Shown: positions 25,087 through 36,054 of the stretch, in pieces
Layout: each line of letters begins with the position of its first letter
Position numbering within the stretch: position 1 is the first letter of the stretch
Origin: Orthonyx spaldingii
Lineage: Eukaryota; Chordata; Aves; Passeriformes; Orthonychidae
Direction: 5' to 3'
Assembly (NCBI GenBank): GCA_013397795.1
Contig: VZTJ01004775.1
Span: forward strand, 1 to 64,000
Length of the DNA stretch: 64,000 nt
Notes under the pieces: model-generated
Told to the model about the DNA's origin: nothing
Database searches by the model: none
Seen by the model: the letters and a program-made list of their open reading frames with translations, nothing else
Made by a program: the position numbers and the translations under genes

Positions 25087-27194
25087 GCCGGAGGAGCCGG
25101 GCGCTAACGCCCGCCCCGAGGCGAGGGGAAGGGGCGCCCGAGCCAGGTTTCGGTTTTGCGGTGTCGGGGAAGCCCGCCCGGGCTCCGCTGGAGCCATTTT
25201 ATGTTGCTTTGTAAGAAGGAGACGATGGTTGAAAAGCACTTATCCCAGTCCGGCCGGATCGGCTAAGCCCTCAACTCTGGCGAGCGAGGCAGTATTTATT
25301 TTAAAAACAGAGAAGGAGGAAGGAAAAAAAAAAAAAAAAAAGCCCCAAACCTCTCCGCCGTTCCCTTCTCGTGCTTTCTGCACCTTGGCGGGTGGCTCGC
25401 TGCTGCACTTGTACTCACAGAGGTTTGCAACAAGCAGTCACACAGACCTGCGCTGCCACCGAGCCCCCCCGGCCGCCGCTCCGCTCCCCGGCGCGCCCCC
25501 GGCCGCGACCCCCGCCCCGAAGCGCTGGAGGAGACAAACCCGGCGTCCCGGCGGCGGGCTCGGCCCCCTTGTTTGTGGCTCTCAGATCCATCATGGCTTC
25601 CCCCTGCCTTTCTGCCTCCCTGCTCCTTGTGTTCCTCCTCCCTGTGGCTGCCCTGTTTATATAGCGCTATTGCCGCTCTCTAATATAGACTCTGCTAGGA
25701 TGGGAAGGTGCTTTCCAGCCCCACGTCACCGCCTCTCCATTTAAACACCACATCAGCCTTTAAATAGGGAGCGAGCCGCGGAGCGCGGGCTGGGAGGTGC
25801 ATGCGTCCGCGGCGGAGGCTGGGAGACGGGCGGCTGTCCCTCGGATCCCGACCGGCCTTTCCCACCGCTTTCCCTTCCCTCCGCGCCGCCCGGCCCCGTC
25901 GCCACCGGCCTGCGGAGCGAGGGTGTTTCCTAGCCCGTGTGAATGGGCTTTCCTTCGCTTCTACGCATTGCACAAAGACATTTTTCATCTCCTCCTGCAT
26001 TTGAATCTGTTTACCTCTTTCTTCCCTTCTAAAAATTAAAAAAAAAAAAAATTATTTTGCTTGCTTGGTTTTGGGTTTTGGTGTGGGGTGTTTTGTTTGT
26101 TTAGGGTTTGGGGTTTTTTGTCCCTGGCATACAGCTCGCACACGTAAAGTCTTCAAAGTAGCTTTTCTGCTGCGTGGGGAAAGGAGTGTTTAAACGGTTG
26201 TTATCCCAGTGTATCAAGGAGAGTTGTGGTATTTATTTTATGGCGCTTTGCCAAGGTCTGACTACAGCTGTCTCCCCAAAAGTGAAGTTAATACTCGAGT
26301 TTTATGTATAGGTCATGGGCTGCAGATGCTACTCAGTGATTTATGTGTGTTTCTGGTGCCTAAAGTGTACAAATACTTTATTGCAGTCCAGACAGAGCAG
26401 TGGTATTACAGTATTTGGTATACTACAAAATATGCAAAAGAAAACGCAAAGCGTCTTATTTTCCTTTTTCAAATCTGAAATTTTAGAGACCTACGTGTGA
26501 GTTAGGTTTATGTGATTGCAAGGAAGCATCTTTTATTTGATATTTTGTCAGGTTTTGTATCAGAAAATTTTAGGAAAGTAGTCAGCTGTTACACAGAGGG
26601 CAGTCACTCAGCAGGATGCGTATTGAATGTGCGTAATTTGAATCTTAGTTGGCCTTCTGCTTGTAAACTTCTGACTTTGTATTTTTATTGTAAGAAAAGC
26701 ATCTATTTCTGTGTAGTAAATTAGAGGTTTTGCTTCTCTTCCTCAACCAAAGTAGTACTGAATAGCAAAAAGTACATCCAGAATACTTGTAGATATTTTT
26801 GACGCAACAATTTACTAAGACCTGCTTTCTGTCACTCTGTTTCTGTACTGGAAGATCTTTTGAAAGGTGTCAATGTTTGAACATTATGTTTGGAATAGTA
26901 AAAGCCATGGTTAAAATGAGCCTGCTTCAAATAGGTATGGTTTAGGTTTATTTTCAATTAAGTAGTAAAATCTTACAATTTCCTTAAATTGGGTCTCATT
27001 CAGTAGCAAGAAATACATCACTTACCCAAGGGTTGCCAAAGATGAGTAGGAACATTTCGAAATGCTGCAACCGCGTGACTTTGGGAAGCTGGACTTGGAG
27101 CTTAATGTGTCAATGATACCACGTCAACATCTGATCAAATCTGAATTGTTAGCAATCTGTTCTCCATAATGAAGGACAAATATTAGATGTTAAT

Positions 27195-27228
27195 AGAGTT
27201 ATAGATAGTATAGAGTTATAGATAGTAT
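27195..27228 (+). repeat. 17-bp perfect tandem duplication
   Basis: The unit 'agagttatagatagtat' occurs twice in immediate succession. Intronic, probably a replication-slippage product. Confidence 0.9.
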
Positions 27229-30200
27229 AAGATTTTACAGGTGATAAAGGTAATTTATTGGTGAAAGTCCACAGCAACATTTAAAAAAAGCTCAAATTGT
27301 AATGCTTACAATGTAGATTATATGTGTTACTTTCTTTATGCACATCCTTGATGTAATTGTGACTAGAAGTAGTTATCTTTACAGTTTGCTTTTCTGGCTC
27401 CGTGTGGCCGGTTTACAGCAGTAACTGCGTGGCTGGAAGAAAGATTAGCAATGGTTCAGGGAGAGCTGCAGAAGCAACCAGGAACAAACTTGTCAAATGT
27501 ACAAAGTGTGCATCTGTCTCTCCATAACATGTTGGGTTTTGGAAACCCAAACTGCTGAAATCCCAAGTGTTGTGATAATAATTACAAAGGATTGCAGTTT
27601 TTGTACCCTTGAAGCGGAAGGAATGTAGGAAGTGTAAGCCCCCAAAGGCATGTGGCATTTCTTAAAATAGCTTGCTAGTTGCTCCTGGATTTGGAGTGTG
27701 TGTAGCAGTATCACCATATTCAAGAGTTTTCTTTACAAGATGCACAGAGAAAGTAAAATATAATCATTCCCTTATGTTCCTGGAGGGGGAAATAGTAGAT
27801 TTCAAATATTTTCTATGTGTTTGTGGTTGTATCTAGTAAATCAGGAATTTTAATTGTTGTCTTTCATCTGTAGTAAGTGCTCGAAATAGTGTTTATTGAA
27901 GAGTGATTTGAGTATTTTGCTCTTAAAAGAGCTTGACATTTACAGCAATGTACTCTTTATGAGGGAGATACTTTAATATAAACCAGATGAAAGTACAATT
28001 ATTTTAATAGCAATCTTTAAAGTTTCCATTTGTTCTTATTGCTTTCTCTGACTGAATGCAGAAACTTACTGGAAAGCTCACCTTTAGATTTAATCAGTAG
28101 TTGTTATTACCATGTTTATTTCTTGAGTAAGCAGTGTATGAAAAATGGTTTTGTCATTCAACTCCAGTCTTAGAGTCTTAGATGACTTATATAAACAGCT
28201 TCAGCATCATATAAATAATGCTTAAAGCTAATACTTAGTGTATGTTGAAAACAATACAGCGTGCTTTCTTTTAAAGTCTGGAACCTAAGACTGTTTTGTA
28301 ATTTTACTGGATATGCCTCCTGAGGTAGGAGAAGAGCATTCTGTGATACTCTTCAAAATTTCATTGTGAATGTCTCTTGAAGGCTTTGCTGCCCCCAGTA
28401 TGGGAGATATTCCATCCACTTGGGCTGGATGTTCACTAGGAGTGTACAAAAGACAATTTCAACTGGACAGGGTATTTCTGAGTATTATGTAAATGTCTGT
28501 AGGTAAAATCAAAGACACTCTTTCATTATAAGCATGCAGATGTTTTGTTCTCTCTTTTCTTCCTGCTAATCACAGAGCCAGGAGGGTGTCGAGTATGTTA
28601 CTGTGTGATTAGAACAGTGTCTGAAAATTCTGACCCATTTTGAGATGCAGTGCCGTGTGAGGCTCCTGCAGAGGGATGCATATACAGGGTGCTTGTGGGC
28701 TTGCTAAGCTGCATGGCACTCCGCTCACTCCACCCCTGCAGGACTGTCCTGTTTTGGGGGACGTAGCCATTTGCTTGGACTTTTGGGAGTAATGCAGAAG
28801 GATCCTGTGTCAGCAACGGCAGAGTGAACATCTGTGCTCTTAACCTGTGTTTCTGAGGTCTTGGCTAAGCTAATGCTGGACACGAGAAACCACTATCTGC
28901 TTGAACTTGGTTTTTCTCTTACCTACATAGGGAAAAAAGGAAATTCCCAAGCAGATTGTTGGGCTGTAGTGTCCATTTGTTGTATCTGAATGTTGATATC
29001 TTTCTTATAGGGCTTTATAGACTCAGAAGGCTTTGTGAATAAACCTTACAAAAATACCTGACTGTCAAGATAGGAGGAAGTATCTACTGGTGGAAATTAT
29101 TAGGGCCTGTTTGTGTAAAATCTGTTTTATTAGAAAAGTAGACGGTAATAGGTAATTTAGGGAGAGGAGGATTAAAGGAGAAAATGCACCCTCCATCCTG
29201 CAGGAATTTTGATTGTAATTTGAGGCATACAGGTAGTTCTCTTGACTTAAATAAAGTAACTTACATGCCTGAGGTTAAGCAAGTTTATTTGCAGAATGTG
29301 GTTTTGGCATTAAGGAACAGATGCTTTTAATATAATAAGGAACAATATATGGAATAGGTTAAATAGTATTTCTGTGCTACTTGAATCGTATAAACTTCAT
29401 GCAATTTGTTTAATTATAGAAATAATAGGACTTAATGTTATTAAGTAGAATGTCTTTTTGCATCTGTTACGAATTAAGTGGAAAAATAATCCTGTTAATG
29501 ATGTTTGGTATTTCTGAGTTACTACACAGATTTAAAATACTAGCACTCGAGAGAAGTCTGGCTTTGAAAGTCTGTTTCAGTGTTTATAAGCTCAGTTAAT
29601 GCAGTATTTGAAACTTGGATAAGTGAGCATGCACTATGGTATGTTTTGTTTCTTTTGGAGAAGTTAAGTTGCGGACATAGATGCTGTAAATGCAGCTGTC
29701 AAGGATGGCAAATTTACCCTGTTACTTGAAGCCAGAAACAGAAATTTTTTGTGGGGTTGTTTTGTTTTTTTTTTTGAAAGGTAACAAAAGGATGAATGAT
29801 AACATTTCAGCTACTTGATTTACAGCAGTATGTTTTAAAGCTGAAATGTGATAAATAATGTAGAGTGGTATGTTGGTTTTTTTGGGGTTTTTTGGTTTAT
29901 TTTTGCATTTCTTTTTCTATTTTGGGGGAAGGGACTGGGGCGGGAGTTGTAAGAAAAATGCAGAGTTTGTTTTAAACAGTGTGGACATAATGCACTAAGC
30001 AGCCATCAGACTGCTTATTTCCATGTTCCAAATATGTTCTTTTATTCCCGTGTAATCTTAATGCATTTTCTTAAGTTTTATTTTCCTTCCCCCCCGGCCC
30101 CTACATTTAAAAGTAAAGATATATTCAGCTTCTTTTTTGTACTTACTGACCACTCAGATTTTCCCTGGATTAGTAAATCGTGTGCTGCTGGTCTCCCCAC

Positions 30201-30904
30201 ACTGTTCCATAATTTAGTCATAACAGTTCCGTAACATGTGCAATATAATCTTTAGCATGTCTGCAACAAATTCAGCTCTTCTGGAATGCATTAAACAACT
30301 GTCTGTGTATAAAATAAATGCTTTAATGCATGCAGTAAATTTGTGTAGTTCCAGCACCTCTGGATTAACTGCCTGTGTTTGGTGCAGATTTCCTGTGTGT
30401 GCATTGGAGGCACAGCCTTCCTGGAGTGCCAAACCCACTACACCAGTACAGGACAATTGTTTTGCATATACATAACATATCTGAGGTGTGTGGCATCATT
30501 CAGGATTTGTTGGTTAAGGGAGTTAGGCAGTGGGACTGAGGAGAATGGCTGTCTAGAGAAAGTTGTGGCTGCTTTCTGATCAGTTGAAAATTGGTGTACT
30601 CCCAGCCCCAGGAGCAGCCCTGGTCAGGGAAGTATATATGGTTCACAGGCTGCAAGGTGGATCAACCATAATTTACAGCTTGTAGTGCTACCTTGCAATT
30701 AGATAGCACAGATACTTAAGCCCAGCCAAAATCCCATTGAGGTTCATACATAGGTAGAAAGGTCCAAGCTGTACTGTTTAAAAGGTACAGCATATGCGTA
30801 GTACAGTTCTCATGTGGTTCTATGAATTAAATTTGTGCTTTAATTGATAATGTTACGTGTTTGCGTTCTCTGTTTTAAATTGTAGCTTCATCTTAAAATT
30901 CACA

Positions 30905-31050
30905 AAATAGTTGAAGTTGTAATAGACCTCTGGAGGTCTTTTTGCAACCCCCCTGCACAAGCTGGGCCAACTAGAGCCCAGAATGATGTCCAGATGGCTT
31001 TTGAGTGTCTCCAGGAATGGAGGCTCCAGAACCTCTTTTGGCAACCTAAA
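30905..31050 (-). mobile_element. CR1 LINE 3' fragment, reverse orientation
   Basis: The + strand shows the reverse complement of a CR1 tail: 'agacctctggaggtcttttt', 'gcaacccccctgcacaagct', 'gatgtccagatggcttttga', 'gtgtctccaggaatggaggc' and 'agaacctcttttggcaacct'. Moderately diverged. It lies in GTF2A1 intron 1. Confidence 0.8.
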
Positions 31051-31718
31051 GTGAACTGAAAGCAGTGTAATAATAACAACCTATCTGTAGTATTTCCATG
31101 TGAAAAATTTGAAATGTAAAAGCATAAGTACTGATTGAAAACAATGTCTGTCTAGCCTAATATCCTTCAGGAGTCTTCAAGAGTTTCTGCAAACAGATAT
31201 GGAAGGAAGAACAGGACATTCACATGAATCCTTCCAGGTTTTTGAGCCTTCAGTGTTTTTCAGATGAAGATCATTCTGAGCCATACTTGTTGCCTGTTGA
31301 ACTAGCAAGCACTAACAAGTTTCTTTTTCTGTCTTTAATATACTTTTGAACTTTGAATGTTCTTTAATGCATTTTGCACACATCCAGGCATTTTTGCGTA
31401 TTTAGTATGTATGTTTGCAAGCAGAAAACAAATTGACTGAATGGAAAACAATCTCCTTTTCTCTTTTTAAAATTATACTCCTCATTACTTGATAACTCTT
31501 GTGCTGTAGTTATGTCACAAAAGATCATGAGCAGTCCCTTCCCTTTTCACCTTGTCTGACCTGTTCTTCCTGATATATACCTTCCTGGATATTTTAGTCA
31601 CTTGGAAACATGTGATGTATTCTGAAATGCAGTTTTTTGTGGGGGGAAATCTTATTTTAATATTAAAGTGACTGAATTTTTTCAGAACAGTGCTGACTTG
31701 TTACTGTTTTTTTTAAAG

Positions 31719-31820
31719 CCTAAATTGTACAGGTCTGTAATTGAAGATGTCATTAATGATGTCAGAGAAGTTTTTCTGGATGAAGGAGTGGATGAACAAG
31801 TTCTCATGGAACTCAAAACA
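31719..31820 (+). CDS. GTF2A1: TFIIA alpha/beta subunit, coding exon 2
   Basis: Encodes the N-terminal helical segment of the large TFIIA subunit precursor. TFIIA binds TBP on promoter DNA and stabilises the TFIID-TATA complex. The 34 codons include KLYRSVIEDVINDVREVF and GVDEQVLMELKT, the start of the four-helix bundle made with the gamma subunit. Entry and exit are both phase 0 (acceptor ttttaaag, donor gtaagt). With ten residues from the missing first exon this covers residues 11-44. Differences from the human protein as I recall it are conservative, such as DI to EV before FLD. There is no start codon in this exon that would give the full protein. Confidence 0.96.
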
Positions 31821-33445
31821 GTAAGTTGATCTTAAAAGTTCTCTTTAATAGACCAATACAGCAGTTAGTTTCCAAATCTGGCTACTGTTCTTCACAGTGG
31901 AAATATAATTTTTAGTTAATTAAGAACTGTAATCTGCATATCTGTAGCCCCATATCATTTGAATTGCCCTGTTGTACAGACAGATCTACTCACCTTATTT
32001 TCCCTAATCTGATAGCAGCAGTCGTCTGAATGCAGTATTATTTTGATCCCCAAAACACTGCATCTTTAAAAAGAGGGAAAATATGTTTATTTTAGAGATA
32101 GTTTATTTTAGTGTTTCCCTGCAGGAAAAATAAAATGCTTGCACTGCTTGATGTTTTTGTCTTTCTGAAGAAGAGTTGCACTGTTGGGTGCATTGTCAAA
32201 TTTTTGCATATATAGTTTGTTGTTTGCAAAAGTATTATCTTTTGGGGTTTGATACATAATAAATCACACTGTATGCATCCCACTTGCCTGAAGCTCTGAT
32301 TCAGAATTGTTTTGCATGGAGTGGGTTTGAACCAAAGGTCCAAAATGAAGGCAGGATGTTAACCTGAGCATTAGTGGGTCTCCTATGGCTTTCTTCAAAT
32401 TCTTCGTGAGTAAAAAATGCCCTTCAAAGGGGAAGGGAAAAAGCAGGGGGAAAAAAAAAAGGCAAAATGAAACAGCAAAAAGAAAGGAGACTGGGAAAGT
32501 AGGTGACTTTTTGTCTCATCTTCTTCGGTGAGCGTGGTGTCCCACATTCACAGTATTTTTTAAGTATTAAAAAATGGATGGAGTGGGAAACAAATTTTGA
32601 GTTTGACTAGACAGAAACAGATGAAGACTTTCCCCATGAGACCATTCCACCATGTCATGGTGGAAACACAGTGAGCACTATAAAAGAAGTGCTTTGGCAT
32701 TTGTGTCCCAGATGTGTTATGCAAATGATGTCAGAAAAAATTAATGAGGAAAGAGACAAGAAGGAAAATGAAGTATTGAAGAGGAAGGGAGCCCTAAGCA
32801 GATTTTGAAATCACGAGTCCTGGGTGCCTGTGGTGTTTTTCACTCTGATGTGTTACAGAATACTGGTGATGCTGTTTTGTATCTGTGTCTGTCCTTTGGA
32901 GACATGTCAGCTGACATAAAGAACCACAGGGCTGGAGAAGCTGAATTTGATATTGTGGTAGAAACTGTAAATGATTGTAAAGAGGCATTATCTTGGGTAG
33001 ACTGGTAGCTTCTGTTGAAACCTATTAGGAGGCAGTAGTCTTTAAGCAGCTTTTATTGAGGAGTTCCAAGAAGAAATGGCTTGAGGAAAGCTGTAATAAA
33101 GAATTATTTTTGTGATTAAAGACGTAAGAAAGAAAGAATGTAGGAAAATGGAAAACTTGAAGTCTTATTTAAAGTTACCAGTTTATCTCAATTCATGCTT
33201 CTATTAGGGTGTTGTGAATTTTCCAGACTTGGAAGAAAGAAAGAATGTTAAAGCTTAGTCTTGGATTGACAAGGGATATTTAATTCCTTTTCTTAACTGT
33301 GTTATCTTTTGTCTGTATCTGAAGGCTTTTGGGTCTTTTTGCATAAAATAAACACTCTCAGTTTTGGAGTACTGTTGTTACATTGTCACAAATCCTCTTG
33401 AGTAAAAGTTGTACACTGATATTTCTGTTTCCTTTTCCAAACTAG
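31821..33445 (+). other. GTF2A1: GTF2A1 intron 2
   Basis: Donor gtaagt and acceptor 'ttccttttccaaactag'. Contains two small stem-loops: a 10-bp palindrome with one-base spacer at 32645-32665 and a 6-bp stem at 32674-32693. No repeat family or RNA gene recognised. Confidence 0.85.
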
Positions 33446-33650
33446 CTGTGGGAGAACAAGCTGATGCAGTCTAAGGCTGTAGATGGCTTCCATTCAGAAG
33501 AGCAGCAGCTTTTATTGCAGGTGCAACAACAGCAACAGCAGCAGCAGCAACAGCAGCATCATCACCACCACCATCACACAGCTCAGCAGCAGCAGACTGT
33601 GCAGCAGCAGTCTCAGCCACAACAGGTCCTTATTCCAGCATCTCAGCAAG
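33446..33650 (+). CDS. GTF2A1: TFIIA alpha/beta subunit, coding exon 3 (polyQ/polyH region)
   Basis: Codes for residues 45 to the first base of 113. It opens with LWENKLMQSKAVDGFHSEEQ, completing the conserved N-terminal domain. It then runs into low complexity: 11 consecutive glutamines (33524-33556), seven histidines (33557-33577), more Q-rich sequence, and VLIPASQQ. The glutamine tract mixes CAA and CAG codons, which limits slippage. The exon ends one base into a codon before donor gtcaga. The linker is known to be tolerant of length change between species. The conserved first 20 residues make the assignment secure. Confidence 0.95.
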
Positions 33651-35989
33651 GTCAGACTTAACCTCTAAACACTCTGGCAAAAGACTCTGAAGTTAGTCCA
33701 GCTCCATAACATGTTCTAAATCTAGGGCAGGATGCTTGTCTGATGGTTAACTTTTTGTTTTTCTACTTGCCTCTATTCAATGGGTCAAGAAAGCTGTCTT
33801 GGTGAAAAGTGTTTTGGTATTTAAGTCATATTCTGTAGACGATTTTCAAAAAGCTGAGTTCTGCTCTTGGTCTCCTACAACATAACATGTTTTCAGAATG
33901 CATGACTTTCAAAATTCCATTAGCAGCTCTAAGTTCAAGTCTATATGTGTAAGCAGTTGACAGCTTAGTCAAAAGATAGTAATGTCATTAGGAGCAAATT
34001 ACTTCAAAAAACTGTTACTGGTTAGCATAACTCAATGCTAGGACATGAAAATACTTGTATAATAGTCTGAGTATACGTAGCTATTTTCTTTGGTCTTAAA
34101 AGATTGCACACTGTGTAGGCATGGATGTACACGGTATGTTTAGCTTGATGTAACAGTATTGTTTCTTGTAATTACTGTCTTGTGTATTCATTAGCAATTT
34201 AATGAAAATTTTTTTCAGCAATTATAATTTCATTTGAAAACTGACATAAATACTACTGGCTTTTACTGCATATATGCTGAGTAAGCATATCAAGCCTATG
34301 AAAGACTTGATACAGTTTTCAATGTATTAAATTTGTGACATAAAATATTTATCTGTGGTAGCCACATACTTCAGTCTTCTTGTCAGATTTCATGAATCAG
34401 AGAACCTATGTTGTCATAGGCACAAAAGATAGATATGAGTTGATATCTCTCCCTGTCCCCTCCCAGAACCAGCCAAAACCCAACCACCATATATTCAACA
34501 CAGTATAGAACTAATGTGACTATTTTTTTTCCATGGTGTCTTTTTGGTTGTTTTTTTTGTGGTTGATTTGGGGCACTCTTTTGAGGGGGAGGGTAAGATG
34601 GGTGTTGGTTTCTTGTTTTCTTCTTAAAGCACTTTTTATTTTGGCTAGACATAAATGAGTTTTGTGTGTTGGGCTAAAATTAATTTTGAGATGAAAGCCT
34701 GTCAGTGAACACGGCGACTCCAGAGGCAGGGGGCCTCTGCGGGGGCGACCACTCCCCGGGCCCTCTGGCGGCCCCTGGGCGGAGCAGCCCCGCTCAACTC
34801 ACCCGCGTTCCCAGCACTGGGGCACGGAGCTTGTTCCTGTGCTCCCCGGGGCAGGTAAGATCCTGCCCATGGTAACACTTAAAGCTGATTCATTGTCGCC
34901 CAGTGTTGTGGCTTGTGACCAAATGACAGCATGGCGACTAAATTAAATTAGGATATCAAAGCACTGCCATCACAGAGATGCAGATTTATGAATTACTTGA
35001 TTTCTCTGTTCCATGGTGGAGATGGTATAGTATTTCTTCATATGACCTGGTGCAGTCCGAGGGAGGGATCAGGATAATTGACATGTTGATTCTTGCTGTC
35101 CTTTCTGTGGTCCTGGCACAGGTTCACAAGATTTCCTAATATTTTGCCCTCCTTCATTTCCGTGAAAGTTGGAGATGCCCTCAGGTCTCTGTACAAGGTT
35201 GTAAGGCTTCCTACCCCAGAATCTTTTTTAGAAACTCTTATGCCTACTATTCTTAAGTGTCGTTTGTTTGGAGGATTGGATGGAGAGTAGTTTGTCAATG
35301 ATTAATTCATTCAAATTGCTCTGTCAGTTTCAAGTTTACTGTCACTGATAATAGCAGTGGCAACCTGTTTGTTCCATAGACTTGGACATATGCACTTCCA
35401 GATGATCAGCAGGTTGCATGGTTTAGCTGTCTCTTTCCTTTAGCAGACCAAAACGGCTGTGTTGTAGGGGACAGGTAGTTTATCACATTTCATCTGCTTC
35501 TGCTGCATTAGAAAGGCTGTGAAGATCGTGAGCTTACAGTAATGCTGATTGCACAGAGCTCAGACTAACTGTAGCATCCCGTTACTGTTCCATCTTGCAA
35601 TAATCCTTGCTTAAGTCTGTTTTAAGAGTTAACTATTTCCGTTTTTGAAGAACTCTGATATTGGACTTCATCAATTTTATCAACATTTCACTAATACCTT
35701 TACTTTCAGAAATGCATTTTCCATCTTGCTTTACCTAGATTCAAAATAGGTAACCAAAGCCTTTGAAATAAGATCTGTAAAGGCAAAGTAGTCATATCAC
35801 CCCTCAGAGCTGCTGTTGAATATTGTCTTGAATGTAAAATTTAATAAGACCAGAGACTGCTTAGTATTTATTTTTGTGATGAAACTCAGCTGATGTTTGG
35901 GTGATATTCTTTCTGCGTTACTCTGGCTTGGATGTTATTTTGGGCAGATTGTGTATTGTTCGTTAAATGCTGGTTTTTTTTGTTTCCAG
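33651..35989 (+). other. GTF2A1: GTF2A1 intron 3
   Basis: Donor gtcaga (weaker than its siblings) and acceptor 'tttttgtttccag'. Mostly AT-rich, but with an abrupt GC-rich patch at about 34706-34870 that ends in a strong donor-like CAG|GTAAGA. No repeat family recognised for the patch. Confidence 0.85.
34706..34854 (+). other. GC-rich, stop-free patch with strong splice-donor match inside intron 3
   Basis: About 150 bp of CpG-containing, GC-rich DNA in a flanking context that is AT-rich. A weak acceptor-like 'gcctgtcag' precedes it and CAG|GTAAGA closes it at 34854/34855. At least two reading frames are free of stops across the block. Included as an exon it would be 149 bp and would shift the GTF2A1 frame. 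Whether it is ever spliced in is unknown. Confidence 0.4.
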
Positions 35990-36054
35990 CACCTCAGCAG
36001 CAGGTTATTGTGCCAGATTCCAAGCTGATACCACATATGAATGCATCAGGCATG
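35990..36054 (+). CDS. GTF2A1: TFIIA alpha/beta subunit, coding exon 4
   Basis: A 65-bp exon after acceptor gtttccag. It completes the split alanine codon and gives PQQQVIVPDSKLIPHMNASG plus M. The VIVPDSKLI-HMNAS block is a strongly conserved island in the otherwise variable TFIIA alpha linker. Donor gtaaga. Exit phase 0, reaching residue 134 in the assumed numbering. Confidence 0.94.

Larger units (their letters stand above)
24015..25930. promoter_or_regulatory. GTF2A1: CpG-island promoter of GTF2A1 (interrupted by assembly gap)
   Basis: From about 24.0 to 25.9 kb the DNA is strongly GC-rich with dense CpG, unlike everything else in the window. It sits just upstream of the GTF2A1 exons. 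Motifs visible on the left shore are a CRE-like TAACGTCA (24076-24083), two ETS-type GGAAG cores on the minus strand inside a repeated 16-mer (24125-24140 and 24168-24183), a YY1-like ATGGCGGC (24188-24195), a GC box GGGCGGGGC (24198-24206), an E-box CACGTGAC (24211-24218) and a TATA-like element (24321-24330). Motif calls are by eye; function is inferred. Confidence 0.8.
25087..31718 (+). other. GTF2A1: GTF2A1 intron 1 (from the gap to exon 2)
   Basis: Begins as GC-rich CpG-island shore (to about 25930), then becomes ordinary AT-rich intron. It holds an A18 run at 25325-25342, TATA-like and CRE-half motifs at 25650-25765, a 17-bp tandem duplication at 27195-27228 and a reverse CR1 tail at 30905-31050. 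Part of the left end may still be 5' UTR. It ends at an acceptor ('ttttttttaaag') just before 31719. Confidence 0.7.

Noticed and set aside
23965..25239. Long open frames crossing the N gap on both strands
   Set aside because: They exist only because N was translated as an open residue. The flanking real sequence is CpG island and resembles no protein.
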